NCBI RefSeq assembly: GCF_019734885.1
Contig: NZ_JAAXCM010000064.1
Span: 62,001 to 126,000, forward strand
Direction of reading: 5' to 3'
Length of the DNA stretch: 64,000 nucleotides
DNA from: Pseudocoprococcus catus
Lineage (GTDB): Bacteria > Bacillota > Clostridia > Lachnospirales > Lachnospiraceae
Shown here in pieces: positions 62,461 through 64,000 of the stretch. A program made the position numbers and the translations under genes. Within the stretch, counting starts at the first letter, position 1, and each line of letters opens with the position of its first letter. The notes below the pieces were generated by a model. The model saw only the letters and a list, made by a program, of their open reading frames with translations. It was not told the origin of the DNA and ran no database searches.

Positions 62461-62677
62461 GAAACAAGCATTTCCAAAAAAAGAATCATTCAAGAAAAGC
62501 TGTTCAATCAGTAGTTTAAAGCAGGCCGCTCTCGCTGCCCGCCGCTGGCAACGGTACATAAGGTGCTAAGAAACAGCACCTAAGTACCGACCGCGTCGGA
62601 AGCACCTGCATTTAAATCTACTGATTGAACAACTTTATCCGTGTAAAACTATAACTTTTTTTGCAAATGCTTGTTTC
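62461..62677. repeat. Structured inverted-repeat element, family 1, copy B (in the bioY leader)
   Basis: Near-perfect 23-bp terminal arms (62461-62483 with 62655-62677, one mismatch) enclose an inner arm pair (about 62500-62525 with 62606-62631). The core (62521-62609) is the reverse complement of the core in copy A at 23518-23606. Internal stems include GCACC/GGTGC and GGTAC/GTACC. No ORF or transposase. It lies between the bioY promoter and the bioY start. Confidence 0.82.
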
Positions 62678-62708
62678 TTTCATTCAAATAAAAATTTCTG
62701 ATGTTGGT

Positions 62709-62737
62709 ATTGTAAACCATGAAAAGCCTATTGTCAA
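62709..62737 (-). promoter_or_regulatory. Sigma-A promoter of bioY
   Basis: TTGACA and TACAAT with 17-base spacing on the minus strand. Transcription would start near 62702, placing the whole repeat element in the leader RNA. Confidence 0.8.
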
Positions 62738-62761
62738 CCTTTTTTATATTTAAGTTAACAA
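62731..62761 (-). promoter_or_regulatory. BirA-like operator overlapping the bioY -35
   Basis: On the minus strand TTGTTAACT and GGTTGACAA flank 13 bases, similar to the BirA operator TTGTTAACC-N14-16-GGTTAACAA known in Firmicutes. A further half site GGTTTACAA lies at the -10. BirA with biotinyl-AMP would block the promoter. Confidence 0.65.
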
Positions 62762-62810
62762 TAGGTCCATAGCTACACTTCCCTATAACCCCTACGGCTT
62801 AAATAATATT

Positions 62811-63014
62811 TGCGAAACTCACAGCCTTTGAAAATATTGAGGTATTTAACAGTCGTATAACCTTGAATTATTAAGGCAAAACTCAATAAACCTCATTATC
62901 GATTGAATCGCTGCATCTGAATAATGCAGTGATTCAATCAATTCACAGCCTTCGTGTTTTGCCGCTACGAAACTGTTAAATATCTCAACAGTTCAATACC
63001 CTTGAAGTTTCGCA
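62811..63014. repeat. Multi-arm palindromic element after the ANTAR gene
   Basis: Nested arms: 9-bp perfect ends (62811-62819 with 63006-63014), a 21-23-bp stem (62837-62857 with 62966-62988), an 8-bp stem (62875-62882 with 62956-62963) and a 16-bp hairpin with 7-base loop (62901-62916 with 62924-62939). A direct repeat CACAGCCTT lies at 62820-62828 and 62944-62952. It starts 7 bases after the ANTAR stop. No ORF inside. The stretch between it and the bioY operator (62762-62810) shows nothing I can support. Confidence 0.75.
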
Positions 63015-63021
63015 CACCTCT

Positions 63022-63579
63022 TTACGCCTGAGAGTAAATCTCGATAACCATCTGCGCTGTCTCTACCATGTTAGTTCCGTTATCCATGCTGCATTTCTGT
63101 ATGTACCTGTGGGCTTCGATCTCGGACATATTCTTTGTCTCCATCAAAAGGCTTTTGGCATGCTCAAGCAAGGCTCTCTCAGCGGATGAACGCTCCTTCG
63201 GCTTTTCTCTGCGCTTCTTGCGTCGGCGCATAATGGTTGTCTCAATGGCCTGCAATGTTGTAAACAGATCATAGACTTTGACCGGCATGGGAATTTTAAT
63301 AACGTTGTACTCAAAAATATGGCTCAGATTACCCGGAGAGGCCATAACGATCATCTGCCATGTATCCGGAAGATCCGCCAGAAGGTCACTGTAAGTCATA
63401 TCCTGGTACTTATAGCCCGACACAACAATGCCGTCGGAGCCTTCCATCTGATCAACTGCCTGACTGACAGCGGCTCCGTTGGTACAGACAGTGACCACAT
63501 TATGCCCGTGCCTCATCAGAAGGTTGCGGATATTAATGCCATCCTTCTGGCTTGAAAAGACAACGATAATATTAACCAC
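63022..63579 (-). CDS. ANTAR-domain RNA-binding antiterminator (AmiR/NasR-like)
   Basis: A 185-residue regulator. Residues 1-120 have the shape of a response-regulator receiver but lack the acidic pocket and the phospho-accepting Asp (the segment after strand 3 reads GIVVSGYKYQDM), so it is a pseudo-receiver. Residues 130-185 are the ANTAR domain (AERALLEHAKSLLMETKNMS, EIEAHRYIQKCSMDNGTNMV), three helices that bind paired hairpins in leader RNA and prevent termination. GTG start with GGAGG 9 bases upstream, 43 bases after glnA. ANTAR proteins beside glnA in Clostridia are linked to nitrogen genes. Confidence 0.93.
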   Translation of the reverse strand: MVNIIVVFSSQKDGINIRNLLMRHGHNVVTVCTNGAAVSQAVDQMEGSDGIVVSGYKYQDMTYSDLLADLPDTWQMIVMASPGNLSHIFEYNVIKIPMPVKVYDLFTTLQAIETTIMRRRKKRREKPKERSSAERALLEHAKSLLMETKNMSEIEAHRYIQKCSMDNGTNMVETAQMVIEIYSQA

Positions 63580-63622
63580 CCTTTTCCACCTCCATTAATG
63601 ATTCATCAAGAAGGGGAAAAAA

Positions 63623-64000
63623 TTAAATTTTGTACAGATACTGTTCAATCTCCCAGTTTGTGATCTGTCTGCGATATTCATCCCATTCCGCGTATTTTGC
63701 CTCGATGTATTTGCTGCTGGCATGTTTGCCCAGAGTATCACAGATATACTGATCGGCCTCAAGCTCTTTAACTGCATCAAAAAGATTCAGCGGCAGTTCT
63801 TCAATGCTTTCTGCTGCTTTTTCTGTTGCTGTCATCTCAAAAATATTCTTATCCACATTCGGCATCGGCATTTTCTTTTCTTTTAAGCCTTCTAAACCCG
63901 CTGCCAGGCATGCTGCCAGTACAAGATACGGGTTGCCGGCCGGATCAGGACTTCTGAGTTCAATACGACGTCCGGTTCCTCGGGTTGCCGGAATACGGAT
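63623..64000 (-). CDS. glnA: Glutamine synthetase, C-terminal part (5' end beyond the window)
   Basis: A 125-residue open frame from the window edge to a stop at 63623. It begins IRIPATRGTGRRIELRSPDP and continues AGNPYLVLAACLAAGLEGLK, the C-terminal signature of glutamine synthetase type I, including the Arg residues that contact substrates and the ELRSPDP strand. The enzyme makes glutamine from glutamate, ammonia and ATP. The final helices (TLGKHASSKYIEAKYAEWDE) end the chain as in other GlnA. The usual adenylylation site lies upstream of this part or outside it, so regulation type cannot be judged. Confidence 0.96.
   Translation of the reverse strand: MRIPATRGTGRRIELRSPDPAGNPYLVLAACLAAGLEGLKEKKMPMPNVDKNIFEMTATEKAAESIEELPLNLFDAVKELEADQYICDTLGKHASSKYIEAKYAEWDEYRRQITNWEIEQYLYKI

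Noticed and set aside
62428-62559. N-terminal extension of BioY through the repeat element
   Set aside because: The residues are Cys/Arg-rich and unlike BioY, and AGAGGAG precedes the ATG at 62427.
62461-62677. Biotin riboswitch reading of the bioY leader element
   Set aside because: The same core occurs next to gltD, with no biotin gene, and a BirA-like operator already explains biotin control.

Overview
The window looks like chromosomal DNA of a spore-forming anaerobic gut Clostridium relative, most likely in the Lachnospiraceae. This is an inference from gene content: SpoVT behind a near-consensus sigma-G promoter, a Csp-like subtilase, a K+-type membrane pyrophosphatase, an AtoE-type short-chain fatty acid carrier, a fused FeoA-FeoB, an ANTAR regulator beside glnA, and uroporphyrinogen genes without the late protohaem genes. 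No species is claimed. I see no rRNA, tRNA, CRISPR array, prophage or complete insertion sequence. Most genes lie on the minus strand. The six complete plus-strand genes mostly sit behind their own promoters and are separated from converging neighbours by strong bidirectional terminators.

Layout, left to right. 1-8.6 kb: a truncated FKBP-type isomerase, an orphan solute-binding lipoprotein, a YczE-like membrane protein with an unknown partner, a cupin/lipoprotein pair, two small regulators (DUF1836 and YerC/TrpR type), an AraC regulator divergent from an AtoE transporter, and PlsC. 8.6-17.7 kb: one long minus-strand tetrapyrrole block that appears to start at a promoter near 17.66 kb and reads HEAT-methyltransferase, MerR regulator, hemA, precorrin-2 dehydrogenase, a HemC-CobA-HemD fusion, hemB and hemL. 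It carries glutamyl-tRNA to uroporphyrinogen III and on towards sirohydrochlorin. 17.7-23.3 kb: cold-shock protein, pepT with a small overlapping gene, nitroreductase, hppA and a GNAT enzyme. 23.3-30.8 kb: gltB-gltD glutamate synthase behind a very short terminator-bearing leader, and a YheO-type regulator. 30.8-41.9 kb: Dus, SpoVT, lipoproteins, a DNA glycosylase, DegV, PrfC, a NodB deacetylase, a zinc-ribbon protein, the S8 protease and an unusual ClpX. 42-50.4 kb: envelope genes (HtrA, LCP transferase, ECF-type sigma factor, GT2, a priming sugar-phosphate transferase, and a C39/SH3b secreted protein). 50.6-56.5 kb: leuA, then an operon of two unknown membrane proteins, cdaA, ybbR/cdaR and an HPr-like protein. 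56.6-64 kb: TcdA, an ABC-ATPase-family protein, FeoAB, BioY, an ANTAR regulator and the 3' end of glnA. Nitrogen assimilation is therefore represented twice (gltBD and glnA-ANTAR), and the gltB attenuator may be a target of the ANTAR protein.

The most interesting non-coding signal is a set of structured intergenic elements. (1) Two copies of a long nested inverted repeat lie at 23467-23656 and 62461-62677. They share a conserved core of roughly 85 bases (55 of the first 64 positions identical by eye), with compensatory base-pair changes, while the outer arms are unrelated in sequence but still pair almost perfectly. One copy fills the 5' leader of bioY, behind a promoter that overlaps a BirA-like operator. 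(2) A second family (45044-45133 and 50587-50661) has two hairpins around a GTTATCGC box. Both copies are in sense orientation between a stop codon and a rho-independent terminator. (3) A 204-base multi-arm palindrome follows the ANTAR gene. These may be undescribed structured RNAs or hairpin-type mobile repeats.
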